From: Candidatus Fibrimonas termitidis | GTDB lineage: Bacteria > Fibrobacterota > Fibrobacteria > Fibrobacterales > Fibrobacteraceae | Assembly (NCBI GenBank): GCA_001462245.1 | Contig: LIUG01000033.1 | Span: forward strand, 30,010 to 65,710 | DNA: 35,701 bases | Reading direction: 5' to 3' | Part shown: one piece after another, positions 34,209 through 35,701 of the stretch | How the letters are laid out: every line of letters begins with the position of its first letter | Position numbering within the stretch: position 1 is the stretch's first letter | Position numbers and translations under genes: made by a program | Notes under the pieces: generated by a model | Databases searched by the model: none | What the model was told of the DNA's origin: nothing | What the model saw: the letters and a program-made list of their open reading frames with translations, nothing else

Positions 34209-35055
34209 AAGATTAGATTTTCTCGTTAAAAATATGGGCGAGCTTCCTACGCTTCCCAGTATTTTTATGACCATAAACAATATGCTAACAGACCCTAGAA
34301 CATCTTCTTTGGACGTAGGAACTGCAATATCAAACGACCAGGTTATAACATCAAAAATTTTGAGACTGGTAAACAGTGCTTTTTACGGTTTCCCCGGCAG
34401 AATAAATACCATTTCCCACGCCATATCCATTTTAGGGTTTAGCTCCACAAAGAATATAGTGCTGACTACCAGCGTTTTGTCTTGCCTCACTTTGAAAACT
34501 CCGGTGCCCGGTTTTAATTTGGCCGCCTTTTGGAAACACTCGGCAGCCGTGGGTGCAATATCAAAATTGGTGGCAGCAGAAACTCTTCCGCAAAAACAAG
34601 ATGAAGCCTTTACTGCAGGCCTTTTGCACGATATAGGCAAGCTCATTTTTGCAATGTGCGATTCGGAAAGTTTCGCAAAGTGCATAAACCTTGCTCTGGA
34701 AAAAAGGTGTTTGTTCATAGATGTGGAAAGGGAAATTCTAGGCGTTGGCCACACGGAGATTGTTGGGTGGATAAACGAGAAATGGAAACTGCCTGTGGAA
34801 ATAATTGATGTGATTACAAAGCATCACAATAAAATTCAGCTTTCTGCGGAAAATACGAAACTCATCGCTATTGTGCAAGTAGCAGATGTTTTGGCAAGAG
34901 GCTTGCAATACGGCCACGCCTGCGATAATTCCATGCCGATTTTGGAAGATAATATTTTAGAGATATTGGGTTTAACTCCTAAAAAACTGGATTCCATTTT
35001 ATCTGCAAGTTATAAAATCGTGCAAGATTCAATGGTTTTTGTGAGTGCGGATTAA
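34198..35055 (+). CDS. HDOD-domain signalling protein
   Basis: A 285-residue HDOD protein. The domain (about 10-210) shows LPTLPSIFMTINNMLTDP, ISNDQVITSKILRLVNSAFY and ISHAISILGF, all hallmark segments. LLHDIGKL (His144, Asp145) keeps an HD pair, and VGHTEIVGWINEKWKLP is typical near the end. HDOD proteins are mostly regulatory, non-catalytic scaffolds in chemotaxis, biofilm, competence or stress pathways. The start codon is GTG at 34198, inside the upstream gene, preceded by CAGGA. The pair is coupled. Confidence 0.88.
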   Translation: MEPKRLDFLVKNMGELPTLPSIFMTINNMLTDPRTSSLDVGTAISNDQVITSKILRLVNSAFYGFPGRINTISHAISILGFSSTKNIVLTTSVLSCLTLKTPVPGFNLAAFWKHSAAVGAISKLVAAETLPQKQDEAFTAGLLHDIGKLIFAMCDSESFAKCINLALEKRCLFIDVEREILGVGHTEIVGWINEKWKLPVEIIDVITKHHNKIQLSAENTKLIAIVQVADVLARGLQYGHACDNSMPILEDNILEILGLTPKKLDSILSASYKIVQDSMVFVSAD

Positions 35056-35064
35056 GAGGCTTTT

Positions 35065-35535
35065 TTGAACCGGAAAATAATGATGGGAATTGACCCCGGA
35101 AGCTATGCAACGGGTTATGCTTTTTTGGCTTTGGAAGGCAACAGAGCTTCTGCTTTGAACTACGGAGTTATTCGCCCTAAAAAAGATACGGAGCTTATTT
35201 TCAGAATTGGGCATATAGCCGGCGAAATTGAAAATTTGATTGTAAAGCATAAGCCCTGTGCATTCTGCATGGAAAAAGCTTTCTTTGCAAAGAACGCAAA
35301 CAGTGCTTTGATTTTAGGGCATATTAGAGGAGCCGTGATGCTGCTCGGCTTTAAGCACGATTTGGTTTTCTCCGAAAAAAGCCCGCGCTCGGTTAAGCAG
35401 GCCGTGACAGGCAATGGTGCGGCAAGCAAGGAGCAGGTTGCAAATATGATGAGCAGGTTGCTGGGAATTCAAAATCTGGATTGTGCCTTAGATGCAAGCG
35501 ATGCGTTGGCTATTGCGTGGGCCGGCTTATTTTAA
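35065..35535 (+). CDS. ruvC: Crossover junction endodeoxyribonuclease RuvC
   Basis: The 156-residue Holliday-junction resolvase RuvC, which cuts four-way junctions with RuvAB. Catalytic residues Asp10 (MGIDPG), Glu70 (MEKAFF), Asp143 and Asp146 (DASDALAIAW) are all present, with KNANSALILGHIRG and SVKQAVTGNGAASKEQV as family motifs. The start is taken as TTG at 35065, which follows GAGG by 6 bases; ATG at 35080 is an alternative. No ruvA or ruvB follows; an insertion sequence seems to begin beyond it. Confidence 0.95.
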   Translation: MNRKIMMGIDPGSYATGYAFLALEGNRASALNYGVIRPKKDTELIFRIGHIAGEIENLIVKHKPCAFCMEKAFFAKNANSALILGHIRGAVMLLGFKHDLVFSEKSPRSVKQAVTGNGAASKEQVANMMSRLLGIQNLDCALDASDALAIAWAGLF

Positions 35536-35644
35536 TATTGTCCTGACTTTGACACTTTTTTTCCATTGATTTCGTAAGTTATTACATATCAGCCAGTTAC
35601 GAATTTTGCGTTTCGTTTTTGGGTGTCCCAAGCCCCAAATAGTG

Positions 35645-35657
35645 CTATATTACCGCT
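35645..35657 (+). promoter_or_regulatory. Leaderless -10 motif of the IS transposase
   Basis: CTATATT (35645-35651) followed by ACCGCT and the ATG at 35658, the same spacing as at 10177 and 9026. The 122-base gap after ruvC (35536-35657) otherwise holds no gene; the left end of the insertion sequence probably lies in it, but I could not define its terminal repeat. Confidence 0.4.
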
Positions 35658-35701
35658 ATGTTTGTGCGCAAGAAGAAAAATCCGAGCGGAGTCATCAGCG
35701 T
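35658..35701 (+). CDS. IS1634-family transposase, 3' partial
   Basis: Only the first 14 codons are in the window: MFVRKKKNPSGVIS. This opening (M[FY][VI]RKKKN.SG..SV) is the characteristic N-terminus of IS1634-family (DDE) transposases. No ribosome binding site is seen. It would place an insertion sequence right after ruvC. Identification rests on a short stretch and on memory of the family. Confidence 0.6.
   Translation, partial: MFVRKKKNPSGVIS

Overview
The window most likely comes from an anaerobic, gut-type member of the Fibrobacterota (Fibrobacter/Fibromonas relatives). The best single clue is the lipoprotein at 23299-26499, which ends in a FISUMP domain (the Fibrobacter succinogenes major paralogous domain). 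The rest agrees: PPi-dependent phosphofructokinase, oxygen-sensitive Fe-S enzymes, ferrous-iron uptake, a Clostridium-type nitrogenase and Ser- or Cys-rich secreted lipoproteins. The genome is tightly packed, with many 1-16 nt overlaps, two long tail-to-tail overlaps, and no gene-free stretch over 300 bases (the longest is 23039-23298). I saw no rRNA, tRNA or CRISPR array.

Layout. 1-1522: 5'-truncated AAA ATPase/PD-(D/E)XK protein. 1528-3900 (-): secreted DUF6055-like putative metallopeptidase with a beta-helix and a Pro/Glu linker. 3960-6805: pfp-coaBC. 6748-10123 (-): aldo/keto reductase with Fe-S clusters, an NfnA-like flavoprotein and rseP. 10177-10566: small A1S_2505-like protein. 10651-12251: AbiEi/AbiEii toxin-antitoxin pair. 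12366-15375: exported TolB/CsgG-like protein plus an ABC exporter. 15293-19377 (-): tssK, XPB-type helicase, hflX. 19435-19929: NlpC/P60 lipoprotein. 19945-22184 (-): feoAB. 22261-23038 (-): two unknown genes, one of only 54 codons. 23299-27211: two lipoproteins. 27230-27979: mazG. 27980-29083 (-): three small unknown genes. 29175-33851: nif operon. 33897-35535: HD-GYP N-domain-like protein, HDOD protein, ruvC. 35658-end: first codons of a probable IS1634-family transposase.

The most interesting region is the nif operon, nifH-nifI1-nifI2-nifD-nifK. All cofactor ligands are present, and the two PII-like NifI proteins sit between nifH and nifD as in strict anaerobes. The operon stops at nifK: nifE, nifN, nifB and nifV are not in the window. 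A good sigma70-type promoter precedes a leader of about 105 nt. That leader can fold into mutually exclusive structures, one of them an intrinsic terminator ending just before the nifH ribosome binding site. It looks like an attenuator or riboswitch controlling nitrogenase, and I do not recognise its class.

A second general signal is a recurring -10 motif, TTTTCTAyATT, in front of many genes. Several of these lie only 6-8 bases from the ATG with no ribosome binding site, which suggests leaderless transcripts. The feoAB promoter has a perfect 8+8 bp inverted repeat over its -10/start region, a likely metal-repressor operator. Ferrous-iron uptake, the NfnA-like flavoprotein and nitrogenase would fit one anaerobic redox and nitrogen economy, but that link is inference.
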